DNA of 59,925 nucleotides from Maribellus sp. YY47 (GCF_023111095.1 NZ_JALGYW010000028.1:1-59925), one strand, 5' to 3'. Numbered from the stretch's first letter, positions 18,338 through 29,149 are shown. The notes: a model not told the origin generated them from the letters alone. A program made the numbers and translations.

Positions 18338-18366
18338 AACCGTTCTGCATCAGAACGGTTTTTTTG
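18338..18366 (+). terminator. Intrinsic terminator after fabI
   Basis: A 10-base perfect stem AACCGTTCTG / CAGAACGGTT with a 3-base loop, followed by seven T on the plus strand. Confidence 0.9.
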
Positions 18367-18379
18367 TGCCCAGCTACCA

Positions 18380-18410
18380 ACAAAAACAGCGACATAAATG
18401 CCGCTGTTTC
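18380..18410 (-). terminator. Intrinsic terminator after yidC
   Basis: AAACAGCG pairs with CGCTGTTT around a 10-base loop; on the minus strand it is followed by five T and G. It lies 20 bases past the yidC stop. Confidence 0.75.
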
Positions 18411-18430
18411 TGTATAATATGGTGTCGAAA

Positions 18431-20386
18431 TTATTTTTTGCGTTTCTGTACTTGTTGTTGCTGCTTGGCCATTTCTTCCAAACGCTTCTGGAATCCGGAT
18501 GTCTTTTTAGCCGGTTTCTTTTTATTGGCGGCCAGCTGAGCCCTGATTTTTTCGTCGTCAACAAACTGACGAATGGCATAAGTTTGTCCGATGGTTATCA
18601 CGTTTGCCAGGAAGTAATAATAACTCAGTCCTGACGGATAACTGTTCAACAGGAAGAAGAACATTACCGGCATCAGGTACAACATTGTTTTCATGCCCGG
18701 CATTCCCTGTGTACTTGCTGATGATTGGCTCAAGCGGGTAGAGATAATTGTAGTGATCGTCATCAACACCGTAAACAAGCTAATGTGGTTCCCCATGAAG
18801 CTTCCGATTAACGGAATATCAAAATTCCAGCTAATAATAGAATCATAGGTGGATAAATCTTTGGCCCACAAAAAGCTTTCGCCTCTCAACTCAATCGAAG
18901 TTGGGAAGAAGAAGAACATGGCAAACAAAATCGGCATCTGGAGCACCATGGGCAAACATCCACCCATTGGATTTACCCCAGCTTTACGGTACAAAGCCAT
19001 CGTTGCCTGTTGTTTTTCCATCGCTTTTTCCGATCCACTACCAAACTTTTCATTGATTTCGTCGACCTCAGGCTTTAAGGCTTTCATTTTTGCCTGCGAC
19101 ATGTACGATTTGTAGGTAAACGGGAAAAGTACCACTTTGATCAGTACAGTGAGGATCAGGATAATCAGACCAAAATTATCGATGTATTGACGCAGGAAGT
19201 TAAATACGGGAATAATCAGGTATTTGTTCACCGGCCGAACAATAGCATAGCCTAAATCGATCTGGCTTTCCATATCCAGATCATACTGTTTCAGCGTTTG
19301 ATAATGGTTCGGACCGAAATAAAACTGCAATCCAATATCTTCTTTCTGAGCTCCTTCGTAAGGGATAGCAATATCCGCTTTAAAATGTGCCAGATAATCT
19401 TGATTGTCTTCGTAATTGTATTTTTCCTGCTGAACAGATGCATTGGGGAACGATTCGCCAGCAATAATAGTTGAACTGAAGAAAAGCTGTTTGAAACCGA
19501 TCCATTTGACGCGGGTAGCCAGCTCTTTCTCGTCCGATTTATTTTTATTCAGGTTATCTACTTCGTCTTCAAAAAACTTGTAGGTCATGTAAGTATAACG
19601 GTCTTCCCCAAAACGTGAGTAGTGCTCCTGGCGAGGAACATCGTATGCCCAATTAAAATTCAGGTACGACTGATTCTTGGCAATGTAATCGTTCATACCC
19701 GCCATTTTTACATCAAAACCTACCATGAAGGAGTTGTGTTCCAGGGTATATACGTATTCGATGAATTTTCCGGGTTCAGGTTCTAAACGGAAAGTAACCG
19801 ATTCTTTTCCTCCGGGATGTTCACGGTTATATTTTAATTTACCTTCGTTTCCTTTTTTTACATCAGGACCGCTTACTACCACATTTTTACGGCCTCCTAC
19901 CTGCTCGAAAAACAGTTTATCGGTTTCAATACTTCTGTTTTGTGCGAAAAAGTTTAAACCAAACTTAGTTTCAGGACCGTCGAATAAAACAAGAGCTGTA
20001 GAATCATAACGGCTGTAATCCTTTAATTCAACCGAATAAATACGTCCACCTTTATTCGAGAAGGTGATTTTCATCCGGTCGTTTTCAAGTGTCGAGAACT
20101 CCTCTTCTCCAGATGCGAGCGTTCCAAAAACACCAAACTCATCCATTTTCGCTTTTTCGACCTGCCTTTGAACGGTAGAGTCGCCCGCCATTAAAGCTTC
20201 TTGCTCGGCCGCCTGCTCGGCCAGAATTTTTTGTTGTTCCTGTGCGCGCAGAGCTTCAACCTGCGCAATGGAGTCCTGACGTTGTCTCGCCGCTTCAATT
20301 TCTTCTTTGGATGGCTGAAATATTAACTGCCAACCGAGCAAAATAGCAAAAATGAGAACGATTCCAATTATCGATTTTTTATCCAT
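18431..20386 (-). CDS. yidC: Membrane protein insertase YidC
   Basis: Inner-membrane insertase/chaperone for membrane proteins, 651 residues, of the long Gram-negative type. Residues 5-22 form the first transmembrane helix (IIGIVLIFAILLGWQLIF), followed by a Glu/Gln/Arg-rich linker and the large periplasmic P1 domain (about residues 90-360). The conserved insertase core starts near FGLIILILTVLIKVVLFPFT, continues through MKALKPEVDEINEKFG and the GCLPMVLQMPILFAMFFFF segment, and ends with a basic cytoplasmic tail rich in Lys/Gln (QQQQVQKRKK). It is 3 bases from the pyrG stop and thus likely transcribed with pyrG. Confidence 0.95.
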   Translation of the reverse strand: MDKKSIIGIVLIFAILLGWQLIFQPSKEEIEAARQRQDSIAQVEALRAQEQQKILAEQAAEQEALMAGDSTVQRQVEKAKMDEFGVFGTLASGEEEFSTLENDRMKITFSNKGGRIYSVELKDYSRYDSTALVLFDGPETKFGLNFFAQNRSIETDKLFFEQVGGRKNVVVSGPDVKKGNEGKLKYNREHPGGKESVTFRLEPEPGKFIEYVYTLEHNSFMVGFDVKMAGMNDYIAKNQSYLNFNWAYDVPRQEHYSRFGEDRYTYMTYKFFEDEVDNLNKNKSDEKELATRVKWIGFKQLFFSSTIIAGESFPNASVQQEKYNYEDNQDYLAHFKADIAIPYEGAQKEDIGLQFYFGPNHYQTLKQYDLDMESQIDLGYAIVRPVNKYLIIPVFNFLRQYIDNFGLIILILTVLIKVVLFPFTYKSYMSQAKMKALKPEVDEINEKFGSGSEKAMEKQQATMALYRKAGVNPMGGCLPMVLQMPILFAMFFFFPTSIELRGESFLWAKDLSTYDSIISWNFDIPLIGSFMGNHISLFTVLMTITTIISTRLSQSSASTQGMPGMKTMLYLMPVMFFFLLNSYPSGLSYYYFLANVITIGQTYAIRQFVDDEKIRAQLAANKKKPAKKTSGFQKRLEEMAKQQQQVQKRKK

Positions 20387-20389
20387 CTT

Positions 20390-22054
<1,665 letters not shown>

Positions 22055-22549
22055 CTTTAGCTGAACGATTTTAGCCCATATCTCAAATAGTTAATAACAA
22101 CCTTTACTTAACAAAGCATTCTATTTAACAATAATTAAGTCGATTTCCTTTCCATATTTTCAGAAAGCTTTAGCAACGGATCGAAAAATCAAATTTCAAC
22201 CAATACACAATATTCCCATTTAGTTCGCATAAAAAAAGCATCTGAAAACAAAAGAAACAGCACAGTTTACATATGTGATTACATTTGTAAATAATATTTT
22301 AACGGAATTCCTTTTTTCTGGTACTGCAATTCAATAATATAACAACAATTAAGCTCTCTTAGAAATGAAGCAAAAATCGAACGCTGACATAATGACACGT
22401 CCATTGATTACATATGTAAACACTCATTTTTAATGCTTATTGCAGAACATTATCACAACAACATTAAACAGGCTCTGTCGTTCAAATTATTCGATCACTT
22501 ACCTAATATTCATACAATTAAACAAAACTGAACTGTAAATCAGAAGTAT
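22055..22549. other. AT-rich spacer with TTACATATGTAA palindromes
   Basis: About 500 bases between pyrG and the flavodoxin gene with no credible gene. It contains three copies of a near-palindrome: TTTACATATGTGA at 22266-22278, TTACATTTGTAA at 22279-22290 (directly adjacent) and the perfect 12-base palindrome TTACATATGTAA at 22408-22419. The same motif clusters around the XRE gene at 28.5-29.7 kb. I found no hairpin-plus-U-tract unit here. Confidence 0.4.
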
Positions 22550-22592
22550 AAAAAAAGGCCGTCGGCCCGTCAATTGACGGACAAACAGCCTT
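22550..22592 (-). terminator. Intrinsic terminator after flavodoxin
   Basis: An inner stem CCGTCAATTGACGG and an outer stem GGCC/GGC flanked by AAGGC and GCCTT, ending on the minus strand in seven T, about 20 bases past the flavodoxin stop. Confidence 0.85.
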
Positions 22593-22613
22593 CGCGATTG
22601 CAAATAGAAATCT

Positions 22614-23123
22614 TTAATTAAAGAAATCTGTTTTTAATTTTCCTACCCAGTTAGCAATTCTTTCTTTCGTAAGACGGGGCTGGTTTTCCTGATCTAATGG
22701 AAGACCAATGAATTTGTCGCCCCGCTGTGCCCTGGATGCTTCGTAGGTATATCCTTCAGTCGAGGTTTCTCCCACTATTTTTGCGCCGCATTCTTCCAGT
22801 ATTTCAGCTAAAAGACCAATTGCATCGCAGAAATTTTCAGGATACCCTTTCTGATCTCCCAAACCAAAAATGGCAAAGGTTTTCTTTGAAAGATCCATTT
22901 CTTCCAGATCCGGAATAAACTCATCCCAGTAATTGGGCAACTCCCCATCAAACCAGGTAGGTGCACTTAAAATAAAGTGATCGTATTTTTCGAATGTATC
23001 TTTTGACAATTCTTCTGCATTCACCGCTTCAATCTCTTCTTTTCCGAAAGCTTCAATTATCTTTTCGGCAGCTTTTTTCGATTTTTGCGTGTGAAAACTG
23101 TATATAATCGCTGTTTTACTCAT
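22614..23123 (-). CDS. fldA: Flavodoxin (long-chain)
   Basis: FMN-containing one-electron carrier of 169 residues. The phosphate-binding P-loop is at the N-terminus in an unusual form, SFHTQKSKKAA (typical GSxTGxT), while the aromatic FMN loop APTWFDGELPNYWD (Trp near residue 57) and FGLGDQKGYPENFCDA (Tyr) are kept. The length and the inserted loop after residue 125 (SRAQRGDKFIGLPLD) fit long-chain flavodoxins. It begins 12 bases after the E1 gene, so it is the last gene of the E2-E1-flavodoxin unit. The link between a flavodoxin and a 2-oxoacid dehydrogenase is not explained by the sequence. Confidence 0.9.
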   Translation of the reverse strand: MSKTAIIYSFHTQKSKKAAEKIIEAFGKEEIEAVNAEELSKDTFEKYDHFILSAPTWFDGELPNYWDEFIPDLEEMDLSKKTFAIFGLGDQKGYPENFCDAIGLLAEILEECGAKIVGETSTEGYTYEASRAQRGDKFIGLPLDQENQPRLTKERIANWVGKLKTDFFN

Positions 23124-23135
23124 GATTCAAAGATT

Positions 23136-25187
23136 TTAGTATTCAATTAATTCTTTTGCAGCGTTGTAAATTCTCTGCATATCGGGCAGCACTGCACGCT
23201 CGAGGATGCGGTTGAAACCAACCGGAGTATAAGTCGAACCTACGCGTTTAACAGGAGCATCGAGGTGTTCAAATGCTTTCTCGTTCAGAATAGCGCTTAA
23301 CTCGCCACCAAATCCTCCAAATACTTTGTCTTCGTGAACAACCAGCACCTTGTTGGTCTTTTTCACTGAATTAAGAATGGCTTCTTCGTCCAGCGGAACC
23401 AGTGAACGCAAGTCGATTACTTCCACATTTGCCAGGCCTTCTTCCGCCAGCTTCTTGGCAGCATCCAGGCTTAAATGGGTGGTATTTCCGTAAGTAATAA
23501 TGGTCAGGTCAGTTCCTTCTCTTCTAACACGTGCCTTTCCAAACGGAACTTCAAAATCATCCGGAACAACCGTTGCAGCTTTTGGATCCTGGTACAAGGC
23601 CTTGGGCTCCATAAACATGGTTAAACCTTTTGAGCGCAGAGATGTACGCAACAAACCTGCTGCATCATCGGCAAACGAAGGATATACGATACGGACTCCG
23701 GGAATCGCTGCCAACGAACCTTCGATGTTTTGAGAGTGATACATTCCACCGCCGATATAACCTCCGGAAGCTAAGCGAATGGTGATGTTAGGCGAAAATT
23801 TTCCGTTCGATCGCCAGTAATCGTGGCTGGTATCAACGTATTGCTCCATGGCTGGCCAGAAATAATCGGCAAACTCGGCACCTTCCACTACCACACGGAT
23901 TTTTTCGTCGTAACGCGACATCCCGTTGGCGGTTCCCAGAATGAAGTCTTCAGCAATCGGACCGTTAAACACACGTTTTTCACCAAATTCCTGCTGCATT
24001 CCTTTTGACACGTTGAAAATACCGCCCTTGTCTTTGTTGGCCATGTCCTGTCCCCAAATAAAGGTATCCGGATTTTCTCTGAATTCAGCTTTCAAAGTTT
24101 CATTTAATGCTGTGATGAATTTTTTCTTTTCACCTTCTGCATTGTGCAAACCTTCGGGATATTTTTCTGAAACCACAGGTTCAGCAAAAACAAAATCGTG
24201 AATAGATGCAGGATCCGGATCCGGAGCTGCCATAGCGGCTTTGTGAGCTGCTTTGATCACTGCTTTCGTTTCGGCTTCGATGGCTTGTAATTCTTCTTCG
24301 GTAAACCGATCGTAACGCAACAACAGTCTTCTGAATTTTGCCAGCGGATCGTATTCTATAACATAGTTCCTTTCTGCGTCAGACCGATAGAGAAGATGAT
24401 CATCTGAATTTGAATGAGAGCCCATTCGCACGCAGTTGGCCTGCAAAATTACTGGTTTACCCTCTTCAATGGCATAACGCTTGGCTTCCGTCATTGCGTT
24501 CATTGAATCGAACACATCCTTACCGTTACAGTGGATGATTCTTGTATTTTTGAAACCAATAAAGTTATTGGCTACTTTTCGTTGTGCTGTTTGGTCTTTC
24601 TTTGGTACAGAAATTCCATATCCGTTATCCTGAAAAACGAACACAACCGGTAGTTCCTCTTTATCGGCCCCTGTGATGGCTTCGTAAACATACCCTTCGC
24701 TCACCGAAGATTCCCCCTGGCTACTGATGGAAACCACCTTTTCTCCGTAATATTTAATGGCACGGGCAACACCCACCGCATGAAGGGTGTGATTACCTGT
24801 GGCCGACGAAACACTGTGGATGTTCCATTCAGGCTTGGCAAGGTGATTCGACATGTGGCGCCCACCACTCGACGGATCGGTAGCCTTCGAAATACCATTC
24901 AGGATTATTTCTTCTGCTGTCATTCCACATGATAATGCGGTTAGCATATCGCGGTAATACGGAAAGACATGATCTTTATTCTTCTCAAAATTTTGCCCGA
25001 TAGCCAACTGTATACCATCATGTCCGGCATAAGGCGCGTGGTACGACCACCCTATCGCCTGTTTCAGGTAATTCGGGGCTTTTTCGTCGATTGCGCGACC
25101 AACGGTAAGTAAACGGTACCATTTCTCCAGCGTTTCCTTGGGAGTGTTTTTAATCGTATAAAGTTTTGGTACTTTTAAATTGCTCAT
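23136..25187 (-). CDS. Fused E1 alpha/beta 2-oxoacid dehydrogenase
   Basis: Thiamine-diphosphate decarboxylase component of a branched-chain-type 2-oxoacid dehydrogenase complex, 683 residues, with alpha and beta chains in one polypeptide. The alpha half carries PYAGHDGIQLAIG near residue 55, FPYYRDMLTAL and SQGESSVSEGYVYEA (TPP region); the beta half starts near residue 370 (KFITALNETLKAEF) and has EGAEFADYFWPAMEQ, GGYIGGGMYHSQN and PFGKARVRREGTDLTI. Start: ATG at 25187 (MSNLKVPKL), which avoids overlapping the E2 stop at 25195. Fused E1 is a common Bacteroidota form. Substrate (2-oxoisovalerate or pyruvate) is not fixed by what I can see. Confidence 0.9.
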   Translation of the reverse strand: MSNLKVPKLYTIKNTPKETLEKWYRLLTVGRAIDEKAPNYLKQAIGWSYHAPYAGHDGIQLAIGQNFEKNKDHVFPYYRDMLTALSCGMTAEEIILNGISKATDPSSGGRHMSNHLAKPEWNIHSVSSATGNHTLHAVGVARAIKYYGEKVVSISSQGESSVSEGYVYEAITGADKEELPVVFVFQDNGYGISVPKKDQTAQRKVANNFIGFKNTRIIHCNGKDVFDSMNAMTEAKRYAIEEGKPVILQANCVRMGSHSNSDDHLLYRSDAERNYVIEYDPLAKFRRLLLRYDRFTEEELQAIEAETKAVIKAAHKAAMAAPDPDPASIHDFVFAEPVVSEKYPEGLHNAEGEKKKFITALNETLKAEFRENPDTFIWGQDMANKDKGGIFNVSKGMQQEFGEKRVFNGPIAEDFILGTANGMSRYDEKIRVVVEGAEFADYFWPAMEQYVDTSHDYWRSNGKFSPNITIRLASGGYIGGGMYHSQNIEGSLAAIPGVRIVYPSFADDAAGLLRTSLRSKGLTMFMEPKALYQDPKAATVVPDDFEVPFGKARVRREGTDLTIITYGNTTHLSLDAAKKLAEEGLANVEVIDLRSLVPLDEEAILNSVKKTNKVLVVHEDKVFGGFGGELSAILNEKAFEHLDAPVKRVGSTYTPVGFNRILERAVLPDMQRIYNAAKELIEY

Positions 25188-25194
25188 AATCAAA

Positions 25195-26508
25195 TTAAAT
25201 TGCGCGGTTTGTATCAAAGTTTTCTAAAATGTCAGCAATGCGGCGCAGGAATGCTCCACCCAAAGCACCATCAATAATACGGTGATCGTATGACAACGAC
25301 AGGAACATTTTGTGACGAATTGCAATTACATCGCCGGTTGGTGTTTCCAAAACGGCCGGTTTTTTCTCGATAATACCTGTTGCCAGAATTGCTACCTGGG
25401 GCTGGTTAATAATTGGCGTTCCGATAATATTTCCAAACGAACCAAAATTTGTGATCGTAAAAGTTCCTCCCTGAATATCAGAAGGATCGAGTTTGTTGGT
25501 ACGTGCAGCGGTAGCCAAGCGGTTCAACTCTTTTGTTATACCAATCAGGTTACGTTGCTCGGTATTTTTGATTACCGGCACAATCAGGTTGCCATCGGGT
25601 TTTGCCACCGCAATGCCAACGTTTATATCTTTTTTAAGAATGATCCGGTCTCCGTCAACTGAAGAGTTGACCATCGGGAATTCAGCTAATGCCATAGCCA
25701 CGGCTTCAGTAAATACGGGCATAAAAGTGATCTTTTCGCCATATTTTTGCTGGAAAGCATCTTTGTTTTTGTTTCTCCAAAACACCAGTTCAGTAACATC
25801 TGCTTCAACAATCGATGTTACGTGAGGAGAAACCTGTTTCGACATCACCATGTGATCAGCAATGAGCTTCCGGATACGATCCATTTCAATTACCTGGTCG
25901 CCTGCACCAACAGAAACCGGTGCCGGAGCTTTGCGTTCAACTGCAGTAGCTGCCTTTGGCGCTGAAACCTGAACTGATGGAGCAGCAGGAGCAGCTTTAA
26001 TTTCCGGTTCCGCACCTTTATTTTCGAGGTAGGCCAGAATATCTTTTTTCTGAACACGCCCGCTTGCCCCGGATCCTTCAATCGATTCCAGTTCTTCAAG
26101 CGAAACGTTTTCCTGTTTAGCAATTGTTTTTACCAACGGCGAATAAAAACGGTTGGATAGTTTGCGGCTGTCGTCAACCGAACTTTCTTTTACATCAGCC
26201 TGATTTTCTGCTTTCTCAGCTTTTACTTCAGCTACAGAAGCTTCTTCTGCCGACTCTTCCACTTCGCCATCTAAACTAACCACTGCCAGTACTTCCCCAA
26301 CAGCCACAAGACTGTCTTCGGGATATAAGATCTTTGTAATAACTCCGTCAACCGGAGAGGGAATTTCAGAGTCCACTTTATCGGTGGCCACTTCAAATAA
26401 CATGTCATCTTCTTCAATTGTATCTCCCTCTTTTACAAACCATTTGGTGATTGTTCCTTCCTGGATACTTTCACCTAACTTGGGCATTACGATGTTAAAA
26501 CTTGCCAT
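25195..26508 (-). CDS. Dihydrolipoyl acyltransferase E2
   Basis: Core E2 of the 2-oxoacid dehydrogenase complex, 437 residues, transferring the acyl group to CoA. Order: one lipoyl domain (lipoyl Lys44 in EVATDKVDSE), an Ala/Pro/Glu linker, the peripheral-subunit-binding domain RFYSPLVKTIAKQENVSLEE (about residues 122-160), a second Ala/Pro linker, and the catalytic domain with SLSYDHRIIDG (His near 409, Asp four residues later). First gene of the E2-E1-flavodoxin unit, with a -7 box TATTTTTG at 26602-26609. No E3 gene lies in this window, so lipoamide dehydrogenase must be encoded elsewhere. Confidence 0.93.
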   Translation of the reverse strand: MASFNIVMPKLGESIQEGTITKWFVKEGDTIEEDDMLFEVATDKVDSEIPSPVDGVITKILYPEDSLVAVGEVLAVVSLDGEVEESAEEASVAEVKAEKAENQADVKESSVDDSRKLSNRFYSPLVKTIAKQENVSLEELESIEGSGASGRVQKKDILAYLENKGAEPEIKAAPAAPSVQVSAPKAATAVERKAPAPVSVGAGDQVIEMDRIRKLIADHMVMSKQVSPHVTSIVEADVTELVFWRNKNKDAFQQKYGEKITFMPVFTEAVAMALAEFPMVNSSVDGDRIILKKDINVGIAVAKPDGNLIVPVIKNTEQRNLIGITKELNRLATAARTNKLDPSDIQGGTFTITNFGSFGNIIGTPIINQPQVAILATGIIEKKPAVLETPTGDVIAIRHKMFLSLSYDHRIIDGALGGAFLRRIADILENFDTNRAI

Positions 26509-26601
26509 ACTATTAGATTCTTTAATTATATTATTTTGCTATTTGCAGTTTCTATAACGAAATTAAAATTGAAATGTTCACATTGCAATTTCATTTCGCA
26601 G

Positions 26602-26609
26602 CAAAAATA
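26602..26609 (-). promoter_or_regulatory. Putative E2 operon -7 box
   Basis: On the minus strand TATTTTTG fits TAnnTTTG, about 95 bases upstream of the E2 start. No TTG at the -33 position. A second TACATTTG lies further up at 26755-26762. Confidence 0.4.
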
Positions 26610-26773
26610 TAACTAATAGAAAGCTCCCCCTAAAAGAGAGCAATAAAAAACACTAAATAGTATTTATCTCTTATAGATTTTATTGAAGAAGTTAACTGCG
26701 ACCGCAGCTATCTCTTTTGAATATAAGTGAATTGAAAGTATAATTGGTCCAATACAAATGTACACAAGCGTAA

Positions 26774-27685
26774 TTACATTTGTAATCCACCGACTAAATC
26801 ATTTACATTCTGAATGTTATGACGATCCATATACTCTTCCAACTCCTTGATAATTTGAACAGCAAGCAAAGGATCTTTGAAAACTGCGGTACCAATTTGT
26901 ACAACCGAAGCACCTGCCAGCATAAACTCAATAGCATCGGCAGCATTCATAATACCTCCCATTCCAATTACAGGAATTTTTACGGCATTGGCTACCTGCC
27001 ATACCATCCGAAGCGCAATTGGCTTGATCGCCGGCCCCGATAAACCACCGGTTATGGTCGAAAGCTTAGGTTTGCGGGTTTCCGCATCAATCGCCATCCC
27101 CAGAAAGGTGTTTACCAACGATACTGCATCAGCTCCCTGGCGCTCAACAGCCTTTGCAATTTCGCTAATGTCTGTGACGTTCGGCGATAATTTAACGATC
27201 AGGGTTTTATCGTACACCTTGCGAACTTCACGGGTTACCATCTCCGCTCCCGGGCAACTTACCCCAAAAGCCATCCCTCCTTCTTTAACATTCGGACAGG
27301 AAATGTTTAATTCGATACCACGAATCTTGTCCAGCTCGTTAACTCTCTCGGTCAAAGCAATATAATCTTCAACAGTTGAACCGTTAACATTAATAATTAA
27401 CTGCGTATCGTAATCCTTGATTTCCGGATAAATATTTTCGATAAAATAGTCGATCCCTTTATTCTGAAGCCCCACAGCGTTTAGCATTCCCGCAGGAGTT
27501 TCGGCCATCCTGGGGTATGCATTCCCATCCCGGTTTTTAAGCGTGCTTCCTTTCAGAAAAAATCCCCCAACAATTGACGGATCAAAAAAATCGGCCATTT
27601 CACGCGCAAAACCACAGGTACCTGATGCCAGGGTTATCGGATTTTTAAACTCCAGATCGTGTATTTTAACCTTTAAATCTACCAT
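26774..27685 (-). CDS. pyrD: Dihydroorotate dehydrogenase, catalytic subunit
   Basis: FMN-containing class 1B enzyme oxidising dihydroorotate to orotate in pyrimidine synthesis, 303 residues. The TIM-barrel landmarks are present: [12 protein letters not shown] near the start, [15 protein letters not shown] with the catalytic-loop Cys close by (GVSCPGAE), [11 protein letters not shown], and [14 protein letters not shown] and [21 protein letters not shown] for FMN-phosphate binding. It overlaps the pyrK stop by 7 bases, so the two are translationally coupled. Class 1B needs PyrK to pass electrons to NAD+, consistent with the neighbour. The last codons and stop overlap a TTACATTTGTAA palindrome (26774-26785). 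Confidence 0.94.
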   Translation of the reverse strand: MVDLKVKIHDLEFKNPITLASGTCGFAREMADFFDPSIVGGFFLKGSTLKNRDGNAYPRMAETPAGMLNAVGLQNKGIDYFIENIYPEIKDYDTQLIINVNGSTVEDYIALTERVNELDKIRGIELNISCPNVKEGGMAFGVSCPGAEMVTREVRKVYDKTLIVKLSPNVTDISEIAKAVERQGADAVSLVNTFLGMAIDAETRKPKLSTITGGLSGPAIKPIALRMVWQVANAVKIPVIGMGGIMNAADAIEFMLAGASVVQIGTAVFKDPLLAVQIIKELEEYMDRHNIQNVNDLVGGLQM

Positions 27686-28464
27686 TTCAAATCTTTAATA
27701 TTAAACACCGGTCCATCTGTACATACACATAAGTTACCTTTTTGAGTCGGTTCAATACAGCACAGGCAAACTCCAAAGCCGCAAGCCATAAGATTTTCAA
27801 GCGAAACTTCACAAAAAACATCTTCAGCTTTTGCCACTTTAGCAATGGCACGCATCATTCCGTCAGGTCCGCAGGCATATATTTTGTCATATTTACGCAG
27901 ACCGCTGGTAAAAACCGAATGCTGAGTTACAAAGCCTTTCTCGCCCTTCGAACCATCTTCTGTAGCATAATGAAGTTGTGCATATTTAGAGTAGTGTTCC
28001 ACATCAATATGATCCTCTTTTGTACGCGCGCCAAGTAATACATCAACCTGCGTTTTATCTAAACCAGCTTCTTTAGCCAGGAATAACATAGGAGCTACAC
28101 CGCTTCCGCCACCAATCAATAATACTTTATCGGTTGAAGACGGATAAGTGAAACTTTTCCCCAAAGGATAGACTAAACTAACCTGGTTTCCGGGTTCAAT
28201 TTCAGTGAGTTTTTTCGATCCTCGTCCAAGTATTTTAACGATCATTGAAAGTGTATTTTCTTTTTGATCGACTTCAAATATTGAAAAGGGGCGACGCAAA
28301 AATATTTCTTTTGAATCGTTAATTTCGACATTAACGAATTGCCCGGGAAATATGGGCGGCAGAGTAGAATCACTCTTTACTTTTATCAGAAAATTGGTAG
28401 CATTCAGAGGTTTATTTTCGACTACCACAAAATTAGCTACGAATTTTTTTGTCATGCGCTTCAT
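27679..28464 (-). CDS. pyrK: Dihydroorotate dehydrogenase electron-transfer subunit
   Basis: Ferredoxin-reductase-like partner of PyrD, 261 residues, binding FAD and a [2Fe-2S] cluster. It has the FAD-binding motif [10 protein letters not shown], the NAD-binding [15 protein letters not shown], and the C-terminal Cys cluster [14 protein letters not shown]...NLCVC. The leading Cys pattern CGxGxCxxC fits the class 1B family. An in-frame ATG at 28455 is an alternative start. A TATCTTTG -7 box at 28473-28480 gives an almost leaderless message. It is the first gene of the pyrKD unit. Confidence 0.93.
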   Translation of the reverse strand: MKRMTKKFVANFVVVENKPLNATNFLIKVKSDSTLPPIFPGQFVNVEINDSKEIFLRRPFSIFEVDQKENTLSMIVKILGRGSKKLTEIEPGNQVSLVYPLGKSFTYPSSTDKVLLIGGGSGVAPMLFLAKEAGLDKTQVDVLLGARTKEDHIDVEHYSKYAQLHYATEDGSKGEKGFVTQHSVFTSGLRKYDKIYACGPDGMMRAIAKVAKAEDVFCEVSLENLMACGFGVCLCCIEPTQKGNLCVCTDGPVFNIKDLKW

Positions 28465-28472
28465 TTTGCGGG

Positions 28473-28480
28473 CAAAGATA
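28473..28480 (-). promoter_or_regulatory. pyrK -7 box
   Basis: TATCTTTG on the minus strand matches TAnnTTTG and lies 9 bases before the pyrK ATG, downstream of the terminator-like hairpin at 28502-28533. This indicates pyrKD has its own promoter separate from the small upstream unit. No TTG at the -33 distance. Confidence 0.5.
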
Positions 28481-28501
28481 ATAGATTATTCTGCTTGGAT
28501 A

Positions 28502-28576
28502 AATAAAAAAGACCGTCGGAAACGGCCTTATATCGAAATTTATAATTAGATAAAAAATAAAGGGTCTTGTTTTATA
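28502..28576 (-). ncRNA. Candidate small RNA A (about 75 nt)
   Basis: Predicted from a promoter (28582-28612) and a terminator on the minus strand. The terminator stem AAGGCCGT / ACGGTCTT has 8 pairs including one G-U and is followed by six T (28502-28533). The body is AU-rich and has no open frame of note. It lies upstream of pyrK, whose own -7 box is downstream of the terminator. A premature-termination leader (attenuator) of pyrKD is the alternative reading. Confidence 0.45.
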
Positions 28577-28581
28577 CGATA

Positions 28582-28612
28582 CAAATGTAACCATTATTTT
28601 TACATCTGCAAA
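28582..28612 (-). promoter_or_regulatory. Promoter of small RNA A
   Basis: TTTG at 28609-28612, 19-base spacer, TACATTTG at 28582-28589: an exact Bacteroidota promoter. The spacer includes CAGATGTAAA, making near-palindromes TTTGCAGATGTAAA and TTACATTTGTA, shared with promoters B and C. Confidence 0.65.
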
Positions 28613-28650
28613 TTATTTTCATTTTTTTCAACAATAAAACACACATTCCT

Positions 28651-28778
28651 ATAAAAACCAGAAAGGCCACTATTACTAGTGGCCCAAGCGACTTCTGGAT
28701 TTATCAACTAAAAATTGGGTTTGTAAAAATTATATCGTGTCTATCATCTTGTCTTTGTTCTTCGTTGTAATTTGATTA
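28651..28778 (-). ncRNA. Candidate small RNA B (about 128 nt)
   Basis: Defined by promoter B (28784-28815) and a terminator with a strong inner stem GGCCACTA / TAGTGGCC and outer CCAGAA / TTCTGG (28658-28698), followed on the minus strand by TTTTTAT. The only open frame is a five-codon one. Sequence and length differ from RNAs A and C, so these are not recent copies of one another although the promoter pattern is the same. Confidence 0.5.
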
Positions 28779-28783
28779 CGCAA

Positions 28784-28815
28784 CAAATGTAAATACTTAA
28801 ATTTACATATGCAAA
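28784..28815 (-). promoter_or_regulatory. Promoter of small RNA B
   Basis: TTTG at 28812-28815, 20-base spacer with CATATGTAAAT, TACATTTG at 28784-28791. Closely matches promoter A: TTTGCA(G/T)ATGTAAA at the -33 end and TTACATTTG at the -7 end. Confidence 0.65.
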
Positions 28816-28858
28816 CTTTCTGTTGTTTATTTTTGTGAATTTTCAAGTAATTTTTCAA

Positions 28859-28888
28859 TTGTCCGCTTTTTGTGTTTGTTTACATTTG
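28859..28888 (+). promoter_or_regulatory. Plus-strand promoter E, divergent from B
   Basis: TTG at 28859-28861, 19-base spacer, TACATTTG at 28881-28888, exact to consensus. It points into 28895-29045 on the plus strand, where a 16-codon frame (28903-28953, MLGILDAPVNQRITLD) is the only short frame. The stretch ends at the hairpin of RNA C, which on this strand lacks a T run. A plus-strand transcript here is possible but has no clear 3' end. Confidence 0.45.
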
Positions 28889-29000
28889 TGCATCAAGAAT
28901 AAATGCTGGGGATATTGGATGCTCCAGTCAATCAAAGAATAACATTAGACTAATTGTGTAGTATTAATTGCGTTGATATATAAATATATATAGTATATAC

Positions 29001-29113
29001 AAAAAAAACAGAAAGACCAATGGAATATTAGTCTTTCTGTTCTCCTTCCTTTACCCTTGAAATAAGTAAAGGCAATAAAATTTGACTTACAAAAGTTCTC
29101 TACAACAACAACT
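29001..29113 (-). ncRNA. Candidate small RNA C (about 113 nt)
   Basis: Defined by promoter C (29119-29149) and a near-ideal terminator: perfect 10-base stem ACAGAAAGAC / GTCTTTCTGT (29008-29040) followed by eight T on the minus strand. It lies just downstream of the XRE gene. A 3' UTR-derived RNA of that gene is possible, but the promoter after the stop codon at 29210 argues for an independent start. Confidence 0.55.
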
Positions 29114-29118
29114 AGTTA

Positions 29119-29149
29119 CAAATGTATGTATTTGATTTTACATTTCCAA
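29119..29149 (-). promoter_or_regulatory. Promoter of small RNA C
   Basis: TTG at 29147-29149, 20-base spacer starting GAAATGTAAAA, TACATTTG at 29119-29126. Same arrangement as promoters A and B, with the ATGTAAA element directly after the -33 box. Confidence 0.6.
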
